A stretch of 45,946 bases of DNA from Acidimicrobiales bacterium (GCA_025449805.1 JANWIR010000035.1:1-45946), one strand, 5' to 3'; positions 18,466 through 28,105 are shown, counted from the first letter of the stretch. Translations and numbers: made by a program. The notes: generated by a model not told the origin, from the letters alone.

Positions 18466-19088
18466 CCACCGAGATCGATCGACAGTGGACGACGCGACTG
18501 CGCCGCCGCGCCGAGGGCAAGCTCCCCCCGGAAAAACTCCTCCCCGACACCCAACCCTCGTACGTGTCGTCGTGGATCTACGTCTTTGGCGTCACCACGA
18601 TGGCCGCGCTCTGTATGGTCATCGCGACGGGTTGCGTGCTGGCGATCTTTGGCCCCCAGTGGTGGCACACGTCGAGCGTGGGGCACTTCGTCAACTCCCT
18701 GCACCTTTGGGCCGTGGAAATCTTCTTTTTCGCGATGGTCATTCACCTCTGGGGCAAGTTCTTCATGGCCTCGTGGCGCGGGGGCCGCACCCTCACCTGG
18801 ATGACCGGCGTCGTGACCTTTCTCGCGTCAATTGCGGCGGGTTTCACCGGTTACGCCAGTCAGAGCAACTTCGACTCGCAGTGGATCACGACCCAAGCCA
18901 AGGACGGTATTAACGCCAGTGGGGCCGGCTCGTTTTTCAACGTGTTGAACCTGGGCCAAATGCTGATGTGGCACATCGTGCTCTTGCCGCTCGTCGCGGT
19001 ACTGCTCACCGTGCTGCACGTACTCATGGTGCGCGTCAAGGGTGTCGTGCCGCCCTTCAGTGATGAAACGACGGAGGTGGCGCGATGA
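18462..19088 (+). CDS. Cytochrome b N-terminal-domain protein (split, b6-like)
   Basis: Heme ligands readable: LHLWAVEIFFFAMVIHLWGKF (H-X13-H) and MWHIVLLPLVAVLLTVLHVLMV (H-X14-H). Confidence 0.88.
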   Translation: MTTEIDRQWTTRLRRRAEGKLPPEKLLPDTQPSYVSSWIYVFGVTTMAALCMVIATGCVLAIFGPQWWHTSSVGHFVNSLHLWAVEIFFFAMVIHLWGKFFMASWRGGRTLTWMTGVVTFLASIAAGFTGYASQSNFDSQWITTQAKDGINASGAGSFFNVLNLGQMLMWHIVLLPLVAVLLTVLHVLMVRVKGVVPPFSDETTEVAR

Positions 19089-20026
19089 CCAAGGCCTTTC
19101 GCCCCGACGTTGACGCGCCCGAATGGAAGGGCGGTTACGCCCCCTACGACATTCTCAAAGAAGGCACCATCGCCCTCGTGGTCGTGGCGTTACTGACAAT
19201 TGCGCTCGCGTTGATTTTCAGTTCGCCCGACGAGCACGCCGTCACCATCAAATCGTGGTCCAACGCGACCCCGGTCGACTTTGCCCAGACGGCCTTGAGT
19301 GAACTCAACGGCACCTCGGGCACCGCACAGTACGGCGCGCCCTACAACACCGCGAGTGAGGGTCAAAAGCTTGGCCCACTCGCGCTGGCCAAGTGGGCGG
19401 GCGCGCGTATTCCCGTCAACACGGTGCGCGACTTCGTGATTGACCCCCTTAGGGCCCTCCCCGATCAGCCCCCCCTCACGCAGGGACTCGCGACGTGGCG
19501 TAGTGCCTCCGACGCCACGCGTACGAACTGGGTCGCCCACTACACCAAGGCCGCGAGTCAGATGACCTACGCCAACGGTCAGGTGGTCGTCTCGACCACC
19601 AACGCCGGTCCCGTGCCGCTCTTCATCAACGACCTGACGATGATGGCGCGCAGCGGCGCGCTCGACCAGGCGCTGGTCACCCAACACGGGTTCTACACGA
19701 CCGATTACACGAAACCGTTGCTCTTTCTCTCCGACGGCTCGTACCTCAAGAACCTGGCGCAAAAGGATCATTTGCTCGGCACCCAGTGGGGCATGATGAA
19801 CGAGACGGGCAGCTATCCCGGTCAGGCGTGGCTGTGGCTCTACACCTTTTGGTACCAGGTGACGCCCTTTTCCACCAGTGCCAACGCGGACGTGCAGGTC
19901 TGGGGACTCATGATGTTGCTCTCGGTGATCTTGCTCTTCGTGCCCTTTATTCCGGGCCTGCGATCCATTCCGCGCAAGTCCCGCGTGTACCGACTCATCT
20001 GGCGAGAGCACTACCGAAATCTCTAG
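19085..20026 (+). CDS. Atypical cytochrome b C-terminal-like subunit with large extracytoplasmic insertion
   Basis: Starts PYDILKEGTIALVVVALLTIALALIFSSPDE (resembles start of cyt b C-terminal half), about 190 aa hydrophilic region, then VWGLMMLLSVILLFVPFIPGLRSIPRKSRVYRLIWREHY. No PEWY motif. Start overlaps previous stop. Confidence 0.6.
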   Translation: MTKAFRPDVDAPEWKGGYAPYDILKEGTIALVVVALLTIALALIFSSPDEHAVTIKSWSNATPVDFAQTALSELNGTSGTAQYGAPYNTASEGQKLGPLALAKWAGARIPVNTVRDFVIDPLRALPDQPPLTQGLATWRSASDATRTNWVAHYTKAASQMTYANGQVVVSTTNAGPVPLFINDLTMMARSGALDQALVTQHGFYTTDYTKPLLFLSDGSYLKNLAQKDHLLGTQWGMMNETGSYPGQAWLWLYTFWYQVTPFSTSANADVQVWGLMMLLSVILLFVPFIPGLRSIPRKSRVYRLIWREHYRNL

Positions 20027-20031
20027 TTACG

Positions 20032-20104
20032 TGGAGACGATGGGTCTCGAACCCACGACCTCAGGCTTGCAAAGCCCGCGCTCTACCAACTGAGCTACGT
20101 CCCC
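20032..20104 (-). tRNA. tRNA-Ala(TGC)
   Basis: Reverse complement GGGGACGTAGCTCAGTTGGTAGAGCGCGGGCTTTGCAAGCCTGAGGTCGTGGGTTCGAGACCCATCGTCTCCA; anticodon loop TTTGCAA. Confidence 0.95.
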
Positions 20105-20119
20105 GAAAGAAGTACCAAT

Positions 20120-20965
20120 CTACTCCCCACCTGGCGGCGGCGACGAACGGGCGCGGGCGCGATGACGACGACGCTCGGCGCGCAACAGTTCGCGCTCGAC
20201 GTCGGCCCAGTGCAGCGGTGAGGACTCCAGGTCCACACCGCGCTGATCAGCGCGGGAGAAGATGACGAACGCGACGATCCACATCGGGAGGTACGCCCCC
20301 AATTTCGCCACGAATCCCGCTACCTGTTGATCGGCCAGCGGTGAGAGATGCACGAAGCGTTGCTGGAAGTGCAGCACCGGGTAGAGCGGGCGTGTCGCGA
20401 AGATCCAAACCAACGACAGGCTCGTCACGACGAGGGCCGCGATGAACACGTAGGCGGCTCGGGCGACCTCACTAAGTCGACGCGCGCCGGGCACCAGACC
20501 AAGCGCCGGGAGCCACAAAATCACGCCGAGCGCGACGACGCCCACGATGATGAGATCCCTCGCCCACAGCGATCGCGCACCCCAATCAACGACGGGCACC
20601 GACAGCGTCATCGTGCCCACGATCGTCACGAGCACGAGGGCCGGCACGGGACGCACCAGTCGTCGGGCGACCGCGTCCACCACGGCGGGCCGCGTTACCG
20701 CGACCCACGTTGCGGTCGGGGCGGCCAGCATCATGAGTGGCGCCACCACCAACATCAAGACGAGTCGCTGCAACGTGGCGACGCTGAGTGAGACGCTCGC
20801 CGCGAGGTCGCCGACCGGCCACAACGTGACCGCGGCGAAGGCGGCGACCGCCAGACTCCCGAGCCGTCGTTCGCGCGCCGTCGTCGAGACGCGCACGATA
20901 CTCACGAGGCCCGCGACGATGGCGACGAGAGCAAGCACGTGCAGGTGAAAGGGAAGCGCCGCCAC
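20120..20965 (-). CDS. Cytochrome c oxidase assembly factor CtaG-like membrane protein
   Basis: Polytopic; FHLHVLALVAIVAGL, LQRLVLMLVVAPLMMLAAPTATWVAVTRP, PLYPVLHFQQRFVHLSPLADQQVAGFVAKLGAY; CtaG (caa3_CtaG) pattern. Confidence 0.75.
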   Translation of the reverse strand: MAALPFHLHVLALVAIVAGLVSIVRVSTTARERRLGSLAVAAFAAVTLWPVGDLAASVSLSVATLQRLVLMLVVAPLMMLAAPTATWVAVTRPAVVDAVARRLVRPVPALVLVTIVGTMTLSVPVVDWGARSLWARDLIIVGVVALGVILWLPALGLVPGARRLSEVARAAYVFIAALVVTSLSLVWIFATRPLYPVLHFQQRFVHLSPLADQQVAGFVAKLGAYLPMWIVAFVIFSRADQRGVDLESSPLHWADVERELLRAERRRHRARARSSPPPGGE

Positions 20966-20992
20966 CCGGTCACGGTACCGGCGAGACGCCAG

Positions 20993-21598
20993 CTACGCCA
21001 ACGACGCCTCGCGTCCCTGGCGCCACCGAGGTCCCACCCGCGTCACGATCATTAGGGCCAAAATCGAATCCATCACCATCACGCAGCCCGGGAACAGCAC
21101 CCCGGCTGACGTGAAGGCGCGCAACGTCAACAACGTGATCAGGCAGTTGAGTGCTCCGAGTGCGAAGACGCGCGGCGACTCAGACTCCGGCGCGACCCAG
21201 GATTTTCGTAGCGTCGGTAACGCCGCAATCTGATCAGCGGCGACAAAAGTGAGCAGCGCCAGCGTCGCTTGATGCACGAAGAACCACGCGACGAGTCCGA
21301 GCAGCGAGACCACCCCGCAAGCGACGTCAAAGGGGCCGATGGACCAAACGCCGTGGGGATTGCGAAAGGAGGCGACCACCACCACAATCGGTACGAGGCC
21401 GAGCATCAACGTCATAAGTGCGGCGAGACCAACGTGTTGTTGCACCTCGTTGACCGCCGCGAGGATGCCCTCAACGCCCCACAGCGACCAGGTCACGCGA
21501 TTAGGTCGCGTCGAACCGCGCAACGTGTCGACGACGTAGCCGAACGCGCCGAGCGCCGCGAGTGCGGCGGCGAGGTAGACGAAGCGAGGATCGAGCAC
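20993..21598 (-). CDS. Uncharacterised multi-pass membrane protein
   Basis: 201 aa, about 6 hydrophobic segments, NRVTWSLWGVEGILAAVNEVQQ reminiscent of PQ-loop-like proteins. Confidence 0.7.
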   Translation of the reverse strand: MLDPRFVYLAAALAALGAFGYVVDTLRGSTRPNRVTWSLWGVEGILAAVNEVQQHVGLAALMTLMLGLVPIVVVVASFRNPHGVWSIGPFDVACGVVSLLGLVAWFFVHQATLALLTFVAADQIAALPTLRKSWVAPESESPRVFALGALNCLITLLTLRAFTSAGVLFPGCVMVMDSILALMIVTRVGPRWRQGREASLA

Positions 21599-21655
21599 CG
21601 ACCCAGTCTGGCCGTTGACGCACGCCCCGCGGTGCCTTGGCTAACCTCACTGGTC

Positions 21656-22459
21656 GTGCAGGTCCGCGACTTCCTCGGGATGACGCGCGTCGACGAACGC
21701 ACCTGGCGTTTTAGCGTCACCGAGCGTCTGATTACCCCCGGTCAATTCCTCTTCGGTGGCTGCGGCCTCGCGTCGGGCCTCGTCGCCCTCGAAGAGGCCA
21801 GCGAGCGCCCTACTATCTGGGCCACCGCGCAGTACCTCTCGTACGCACCCTTGGGCGCAACCGTTGACGTCGTGACCGACCTCGCCGTCGTGGGCGGACA
21901 CGTCACGCAGGCGCGCGCGACGACCTTCGTGGGCGACCGAGAGATCTTGACGGTGAACGGCTCGTTCGGTACCGGCGTTCTTAGTGCGCCCACGGCGTGG
22001 GTGACGATGCCCGAGGTCGCCGCGCCCCTGGCGTGTCCCAAGCGCGTCATGCCGCGACGATTCACGAACTCCATCTTCGACCACGTCGAGACGCGTATCG
22101 CCATGGGTCGATCCTTTGAGCAACTCGACGGCACACCCGGCTCACCAATCTCCGCGCTGTGGGCACGGGTGCCGGGTCACCTGACCCCCTCCGCCGCCAC
22201 GCTCGCCATTTTCGGCGATTACGTGTCGGGCGGGGCTACCCAGCCCCTGGGCCGTAACACCATGGGCCGTAGCCTGGATAACTCCATTCGCGTCGCGTCC
22301 TTAGTGCCCAGCGAATGGGTGCTCTGTGAAATCCGGATGCACGCGCTGCACGGTGGATTCGCGCAAGGCACCGCCTTCTTGTGGAGCGAATCGGGCACGC
22401 TGCTCGCGACCGCCTCGCAGTCCATCGCGGCCAAGTTCTGGGAGGAGCCGTCCGCCTGA
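21656..22459 (+). CDS. TesB-like acyl-CoA thioesterase
   Basis: VQVRDFLGMTRVDERTWRFSVTERLITPGQFLFGGCGLASGLVALEEASERPTIWATAQYLSYAPLGATVDVVTDLAVVGGHVTQARA; GTG at 21656; ORF track start is too far upstream. Confidence 0.8.
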   Translation: MQVRDFLGMTRVDERTWRFSVTERLITPGQFLFGGCGLASGLVALEEASERPTIWATAQYLSYAPLGATVDVVTDLAVVGGHVTQARATTFVGDREILTVNGSFGTGVLSAPTAWVTMPEVAAPLACPKRVMPRRFTNSIFDHVETRIAMGRSFEQLDGTPGSPISALWARVPGHLTPSAATLAIFGDYVSGGATQPLGRNTMGRSLDNSIRVASLVPSEWVLCEIRMHALHGGFAQGTAFLWSESGTLLATASQSIAAKFWEEPSA

Positions 22460-22494
22460 GCCCTCGAGAGCCTGGTGTAGATTGGTACCCCTGC

Positions 22495-22571
22495 GGGGCT
22501 ATAGCTCAGTCGGTTAGAGCGCGTCACTGATAATGACGAGGTCGTAAGTTCGATTCTTACTAGCCCCACCA
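22495..22571 (+). tRNA. tRNA-Ile(GAT), CCA encoded
   Basis: GGGGCTATAGCTCAGTCGGTTAGAGCGCGTCACTGATAATGACGAGGTCGTAAGTTCGATTCTTACTAGCCCCACCA; anticodon loop CTGATAA. Confidence 0.96.
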
Positions 22572-22864
22572 TGCGGTAATCCGCGAAGGAAACCGCACGA
22601 TAACGAAGTGCGACGGCTCATTCTTTTAGGGAAATCGGCCCCGACGCGTGGTGCGCTGCGGTTGGTTGCCTCGCCCAACGACCGAGCTTCGCTTGGTCAT
22701 CGGAGCAGTTCTGCGACGCTGTAGGCGCAACCGACGAAAGGCGAACACCGCGGCCATCGACGTCCAACTGCCCGTCCTCATGCACCTCGAAGCTATCGGC
22801 GAGGGCGCCCCGGGGACATGAGAACTCCTGTGCGCGTCCGATCGTTGACGAACAACGTTCCTGG

Positions 22865-23578
22865 TTAGGTACGACGCCGAGCGAGCGATCCGAGCACCAG
22901 GCGATCGCGGGCAAACGTGTTGGACTGGTCGGCGTCCAGCGTCGCGAAGATTCGCAGCATTTCCTTGATCTCACGATGGACACGAGGCTGATACTGCAGG
23001 AGCGTCGCCACCACGTCGTCGACGCGAGCCGAGAGTTCTGCCGCGGGAACTGCCTGGTTGACCAGACCAACCGCCTGGGCCTCGTCGCCTGAAATGGCTC
23101 GACCCGTCGCGGTCAACCAGAAGGCGTTTCGCCGTCCCACCATTGGCGTCAACCAGGCAAGCACGAGTGACGGGGCGAGATCGATGGTGACCTCGGGGAA
23201 CGAAAGTTGCGCGTCCGAGGCAACGAGCGCGACGTCACACAACGCGGCGAGTCCAGTGCCGAAGCCCGCGGCGTCGCCGCCGACTTCCGCCACGGTCACG
23301 AGCGAGGTCTTGACCAAAGCCTCATTGAGTCCGAGCAGTGCTCGCACCTCCGCGTGCAAGTCCTCGACACTCTCGGCGGGGCGCTCACGACCTCGGCAGA
23401 AAACACCCCCGCTACCCGAAAGGCGTAACACGTGTGCGCCCTCGGGCGGATTCGTGAGCAGCGTCGTGAGACGCACGCACATTTCGACGGTGAAGAGGTT
23501 TCCCGGTGGGCGCGAAATTTGCACCCGTACCAACGCACCTTCTTCATGAATAACTAGGTCCTCATTCACGACAGTCAC
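22865..23578 (-). CDS. Enoyl-CoA hydratase/isomerase family protein
   Basis: VRVQISRPPGNLFTVEMCVRL...VAEVGGDAAGFGTGLAALCDVALVASDAQLSFPEVTIDLAPS...AISGDEAQAVGLVNQAVP; crotonase fold motifs. Confidence 0.88.
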   Translation of the reverse strand: MTVVNEDLVIHEEGALVRVQISRPPGNLFTVEMCVRLTTLLTNPPEGAHVLRLSGSGGVFCRGRERPAESVEDLHAEVRALLGLNEALVKTSLVTVAEVGGDAAGFGTGLAALCDVALVASDAQLSFPEVTIDLAPSLVLAWLTPMVGRRNAFWLTATGRAISGDEAQAVGLVNQAVPAAELSARVDDVVATLLQYQPRVHREIKEMLRIFATLDADQSNTFARDRLVLGSLARRRT

Positions 23579-23705
23579 TCCTTATCGTCTCAAGCCGAAG
23601 TCCGGCGTACCGGTAGCGAAAATCTCTCCGTGTTGACCTTGGTCCACAAAATCGCGGCGCCGACCACGGGCGTGGTCATCAACGTAACGCGGGTCATCCG
23701 CGCGA

Positions 23706-25223
23706 CTAGGCATTCTGTGGAAACGCGAAGTCGAGACCTTGATGGCTCGACTCCGGCCACCGCGACGTGACCACCTTGCCGCGCGTAAAGAAGTGAACGC
23801 CCTCGGTCCCGTGCGCGTGAGTGTCACCAAACAACGAGTTCTTCCATCCACCAAAGGAGTAGTAGGACACCGGCACGGGAATCGGCACGTTGATCCCGAC
23901 CATTCCGACCTCGATCTCACTCTGAAAGCGCCGAGCGGCGTACCCGTCACCCGTAAAGATTGCGGCGCCGTTGCCGTGCGCGTTCGCGTTCACCAGATTC
24001 ATCGCCGCGTCGAATGAAGGAACGCGAATGATGGAAAGAACGGGACCAAAAATCTCGTCGGTGTAAATGGTCATCTCTGGTGTGACGCGATCGAACAGGG
24101 TTGGGCCGAGCCAGAATCCTCCCGACGCGCCGTCCACCGCAATGCCGCGACCGTCGACGACGAGGTCAGCTCCTTCACTGACGCCTCGTTCCACGTAGCC
24201 CGCGACCCGTGCGAGGTGCTCCTTGGTCACTAAAGGACCCATGTCACACGATCGCCTGCCGTCACCCACGCGCAACGTCGCCATGGTCTCAACGATCTTG
24301 GCGACCAACGCGTCGGCGACGTCGTCAACCACGACGACCACCGAAATAGCCATGCAACGCTCGCCCGCGGAACCAAAGCCCGCGCTCACTGCGGCGTTCG
24401 CGGCCTGGTTCAGATCGGCGTCCGCCAGCACAATCATGTGGTTTTTCGCACCACCCAGCGCCTGCACCCGCTTACCGGCTTTGGTTCCCAACTCGTACAC
24501 CGAATGCGCGACGGGCGTTGAACCCACGAAGGACACGGCCTTAATGGCGGGATGTTCAATGAGTCCAGTGACGGCCGTCTTGTCACCGTGCAGAACGTTG
24601 AAAACGCCCGCCGGCAGTCCGGCTTCCGCCCAACGTTCGGCAAACCAGTTCGCCGCCGAAGGGTCACGCTCACTGGGCTTAAGTACCACGGTGTTACCCG
24701 CGGCAATGGCCACAGGGAAAAACCAACACGGCACCATGGCCGGAAAGTTAAAGGGGCTGATGATGGCGACGGGACCCAGGGGCTGGCGCAGGGAGTACAC
24801 GTCGACGTTGCTGGAAACGCCTTCGGAGAACCCACCCTTGAGAAGGTGTGGGATACCACACGCGAATTCGACGACTTCAAGACCTCGGGCAATTTCGCCG
24901 GCCGCGTCGTCGAGCGTTTTACCGTGCTCGGACGTGATAATTGCGGCGAGCTCGTCTTGCCGATCGATGCAAAGTTGGCGAAACGCGAAGAGAATCCTCA
25001 CCCTTTGCGCCAGCGTGCTCGTCCGCCACGTCGCGAACGCGGCTTCGGCGGCGGCTACCGCGTCGTTGACGTCACTCGCGGCGGCAAAGGCAACCTTCTT
25101 CGTGACGTCACCGGTGGCCGGGTTGTACACGTCACCCGTGCGCTCGCCAGTGCCCATCCGGAGTGCGCCGGCAATCCAGTGTCCAACAACGGGCACATCT
25201 GAACCTACGTTGACCTTTTCCAT
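23706..25223 (-). CDS. mmsA: CoA-acylating methylmalonate-semialdehyde dehydrogenase
   Basis: GHWIAGALRMGTGERTGDVYNPATGDV...ISPFNFPAMVPCWFFPVAIAAGNTVVLKPSERDPSA...SFVGSTPVA...LGGAKNHMIVLADAD...GSAGERCMAIS. Confidence 0.93.
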   Translation of the reverse strand: MEKVNVGSDVPVVGHWIAGALRMGTGERTGDVYNPATGDVTKKVAFAAASDVNDAVAAAEAAFATWRTSTLAQRVRILFAFRQLCIDRQDELAAIITSEHGKTLDDAAGEIARGLEVVEFACGIPHLLKGGFSEGVSSNVDVYSLRQPLGPVAIISPFNFPAMVPCWFFPVAIAAGNTVVLKPSERDPSAANWFAERWAEAGLPAGVFNVLHGDKTAVTGLIEHPAIKAVSFVGSTPVAHSVYELGTKAGKRVQALGGAKNHMIVLADADLNQAANAAVSAGFGSAGERCMAISVVVVVDDVADALVAKIVETMATLRVGDGRRSCDMGPLVTKEHLARVAGYVERGVSEGADLVVDGRGIAVDGASGGFWLGPTLFDRVTPEMTIYTDEIFGPVLSIIRVPSFDAAMNLVNANAHGNGAAIFTGDGYAARRFQSEIEVGMVGINVPIPVPVSYYSFGGWKNSLFGDTHAHGTEGVHFFTRGKVVTSRWPESSHQGLDFAFPQNA

Positions 25224-25322
25224 TATCGCTATCCAATCAATGTGTGGTTACTGCTTTGAGGTACTGCTCGATGATCACGTTCGATACCTACCGACGAAGC
25301 CACGCGCTCCGACACGACGCTC

Positions 25323-26102
25323 TTACGCTCCGTGTTCGGGCAGTGGCCGCGTTGCCGTGGTCTCGTTTTTAAAACCACCCGAGCCCAGAAAGAGACTCGC
25401 GAGGTCTTCGGTTTGGCGTAGCTCATCGCCGCTCGCGGCGAGGCGAATCTCCCCATCCGTCAGCACGTAACCCCACGAGGCAATGGCCAGCGCGAGGCTG
25501 ACGCGTTGTTCAATCAACAGCACCGCTCGCCCGTCGCTCGCCAACTTGGCCACGGTGTCGGTCAAGAGATTCGTGGCGACAATTGGTGCGAGGTTCGCCG
25601 TGGGCTCGTCAAGAATGAGTAGCGAGGGCTGGGCCATCAACGCCCGAGCGATACCTACCATCTTCAGTTGTCCACCACTCAAACTCTTCGCGGGGCGGCG
25701 ACGCACGTCTCGAAGCACGGGGAATATTTCAAAAATCTCTTCGACGCGCGCGTTCGTTTGCGCGGCCTTTAATCGGTAGCCACCCATCTCAAGGTTTTCC
25801 ATCACCGTGAGCGGCGGAAATACGCTGCGCACTTGGGGAACGTAGCCAACGCCGCGCGCCATTCGTTCGTCTTCGCGCATCCGCGAAATATCTTCGCCGT
25901 CCAGCGTTATGGTGCCGCCTAGAAGCGACAAGGCTCCGGTAATGGACTTGACGAGGGTGCTCTTACCGGCGCCGTTGGGACCCATGATGAGTACGACTTC
26001 ACCCCTACCCACCTCGAGCGACACGTCACGCACGACCGGCGTCTGGGTGTAGCCCGCGGAGATGGCGTCCGCGCGCAAGAAGCCAGGTGGACGTTGATTC
26101 AT
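25323..26102 (-). CDS. livF: Branched-chain amino acid-type ABC transporter ATP-binding protein (LivF-like)
   Basis: MGPNGAGKSTLVKSITG, LSGGQLKMVGIARALMAQPSLLILDEPTANLAPIVA; likely start ATG 26102. Confidence 0.9.
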   Translation of the reverse strand: MNQRPPGFLRADAISAGYTQTPVVRDVSLEVGRGEVVLIMGPNGAGKSTLVKSITGALSLLGGTITLDGEDISRMREDERMARGVGYVPQVRSVFPPLTVMENLEMGGYRLKAAQTNARVEEIFEIFPVLRDVRRRPAKSLSGGQLKMVGIARALMAQPSLLILDEPTANLAPIVATNLLTDTVAKLASDGRAVLLIEQRVSLALAIASWGYVLTDGEIRLAASGDELRQTEDLASLFLGSGGFKNETTATRPLPEHGA

Positions 26103-26145
26103 CTCGGATCTCCTTGGTTCGGGCTCGAGGGTGGTAGTCACTTCG

Positions 26146-27027
26146 TCATCCGAGGTACGCGTCACGGACTTCTTTGTTCGCGACCGCGTCGGCGTAGGTA
26201 CCCGAGCAAATCACTTCGCCCTGGGCCATGACGACGACACGATCACACAATTCACTCACTACCTCGAGGGCATGCTCGACAATCAGCAGGGCGATGCCGT
26301 CGTCGCGCACTGATTTGAGATCATTGACTAACTTCGCAACCAGACGAGGCGCGACCCCGACCATGGGCTCGTCGAGCAACAGCACCTTGGGGTCGCGCAT
26401 CAAGCAGCGCATGATCTCCACGAGTCGACGTTGGCCGCCACTTAACTCGCGACCGTAGGCGTTTGCCGTCTCGGCCATTTCAAAACGATCAAGAATTGAC
26501 CACGCGCGTTCAACGGCCCGTCGTCCAGAATCCCGATTGGCCTTGCGCTGAAACATGACCTGCGTTAGGGCGGCACCCTTGGCACCTTGCCCGGCCGTCA
26601 CGAGATTTTCAAAGACGGTCATTCCTTCGAACTCACTCGTCGATTGAAAAGTTCGTACGAGGCCGAGTCGTGCGCGTTGGTAGGGCGCGAGGCGCTCAAT
26701 GGAACGACCGCCCATGGTGATCACACCGCTCGCAATCTTGAGCTGGCCACCCAGTGCCCCGAGAGCCGACGACTTTCCGGCGCCGTTGGGTCCGATTAAC
26801 CCCACCACTTCGCCGGCGCGAAGATCGAACGAAACGCCGTTGACGGCGGTGACGCCACCATAACGAACAACGATGTTCTGTGCGCTGAGCGCCGCCTCGC
26901 GGTCGCCGCCAACCACACTCGTCGAGTCGTGGGATTCCTCGACGGCAACGTCTTGAGTTCCGTGGTGTGTCACCGCATCTCCTTCTGACGGGGCTCGACG
27001 TTGATGACTTGGAAAGGCACGCAACAC
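26146..27027 (-). CDS. livG: Branched-chain amino acid-type ABC transporter ATP-binding protein (LivG-like)
   Basis: GLIGPNGAGKSSALGALGG, ARLGLVRTFQSTSEFEGMTVFENL, LSGGQRRLVEIMRCLMRDPKVLLLDEPMVGVAPRL; N-terminal start uncertain. Confidence 0.9.
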   Translation of the reverse strand: MLRAFPSHQRRAPSEGDAVTHHGTQDVAVEESHDSTSVVGGDREAALSAQNIVVRYGGVTAVNGVSFDLRAGEVVGLIGPNGAGKSSALGALGGQLKIASGVITMGGRSIERLAPYQRARLGLVRTFQSTSEFEGMTVFENLVTAGQGAKGAALTQVMFQRKANRDSGRRAVERAWSILDRFEMAETANAYGRELSGGQRRLVEIMRCLMRDPKVLLLDEPMVGVAPRLVAKLVNDLKSVRDDGIALLIVEHALEVVSELCDRVVVMAQGEVICSGTYADAVANKEVRDAYLG

Positions 27028-27028
27028 G

Positions 27029-28045
27029 TCATTTCTGAGTACTCACTGGCGTTGTCATGCGGTCGTGACCCCGTAGCGCGATGGGTCGACGCTCGGGCAT
27101 GATGCCGCGTGGTCGCAGTAAGAGACAGAGCATCCACATGATCCCGATGGCAATCCACTGGAGCGAGAAGATCAGACCCGGATAGCCGATCTGGGGAAGA
27201 AACCGCGGAATTTCGAGAAAAATAATGGGAACCAACAAGACGCCGATGACGACACCTCGGTTGTTACCGACACCGCCGACGAAGATGGCCGTGAAGATGA
27301 CGAAGGTCTCGGCGTAGCCCCACGCCCCCGGCGACCAGGCGCCGATGTACTCCACCAGCAGTCCCCCGCTGAGTCCCGCGATCGCACCGCCGATAATGAA
27401 GACCTGGAGACGGAGGGCAGTGATGTTGAAACCCATGGCCGCCGCCGCGTCTTCTTGGTCGCGCATCGCGCGAAGGGCTCGACCCCACGACGAATTGCCG
27501 AGCCACTGCACCAGCGCGTACACGGCCCCGCAGATGATGAGCACCCAGGCCGCGTACACCCACTCCCAACTACTGATCGAGAGTCCGAACGCGCTGAACA
27601 GTGGTCGTGGTACGCCCGTCACGCCATTGGAGCCGTTAAAGAGTGCGACGTCCGATTCGACCACTTGAATGGCGATGAGCGACACGATCAGCAAGATCGC
27701 GGCCTGGTAGTCGCGTCGAATCCGTCGCAGACTGAATAGACCAACGACCGCCGAAAGCGCGGCCCCGGCGACCGCGGCGAGTATGAGCGGTATCGGGAAA
27801 GGAAGATTGGCCCCAAAGACGTATTGCTGAAACGTCGTCGAGCCGCCACTCGGTCCCAGGGTGACCGTCGCGGCGACGTACGCGCCGGCGGCCTGAAACA
27901 CGATGTAGGCGAAATTGATGACTCCCGCATAGCCGTACTGGAGATTTAGTGACCAACCCGAAAGCAGGTCCACTCCGAAATAGACGACGAGCGTCGCGAT
28001 ATAGAACGACCACGCGGACACGCCTACTCTCCCTTCAGGGAACAC
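27029..28045 (-). CDS. livM: Branched-chain amino acid-type ABC transporter permease (LivM-like)
   Basis: Polytopic; SLNLQYGYAGVINFAYIVFQAAGAYVAA...GRALRAMRDQEDAAAAMGFNITALRLQVFIIGGAIAGLSGGLLVEYIG. Confidence 0.9.
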   Translation of the reverse strand: MFPEGRVGVSAWSFYIATLVVYFGVDLLSGWSLNLQYGYAGVINFAYIVFQAAGAYVAATVTLGPSGGSTTFQQYVFGANLPFPIPLILAAVAGAALSAVVGLFSLRRIRRDYQAAILLIVSLIAIQVVESDVALFNGSNGVTGVPRPLFSAFGLSISSWEWVYAAWVLIICGAVYALVQWLGNSSWGRALRAMRDQEDAAAAMGFNITALRLQVFIIGGAIAGLSGGLLVEYIGAWSPGAWGYAETFVIFTAIFVGGVGNNRGVVIGVLLVPIIFLEIPRFLPQIGYPGLIFSLQWIAIGIMWMLCLLLRPRGIMPERRPIALRGHDRMTTPVSTQK

Positions 28046-28105
28046 GCCGAACGCGGCGAAGTCCCCAACTCGTGTGCTGTAACTACTGCAACGTTGGACA
28101 TTTGG

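Noticed and set aside
19786-20265. Plus-strand ORF including RRWVSNPRPQACKARALPTELRPR
   Set aside because: Typical spurious translation across tRNA-Ala and out-of-frame cyt b subunit sequence.
22219-22572. Minus-strand ORF MVGLVRIELTTSSLSVTRSNRLSYSP...
   Set aside because: Antisense translation of tRNA-Ile followed by antisense of the TesB-like gene.
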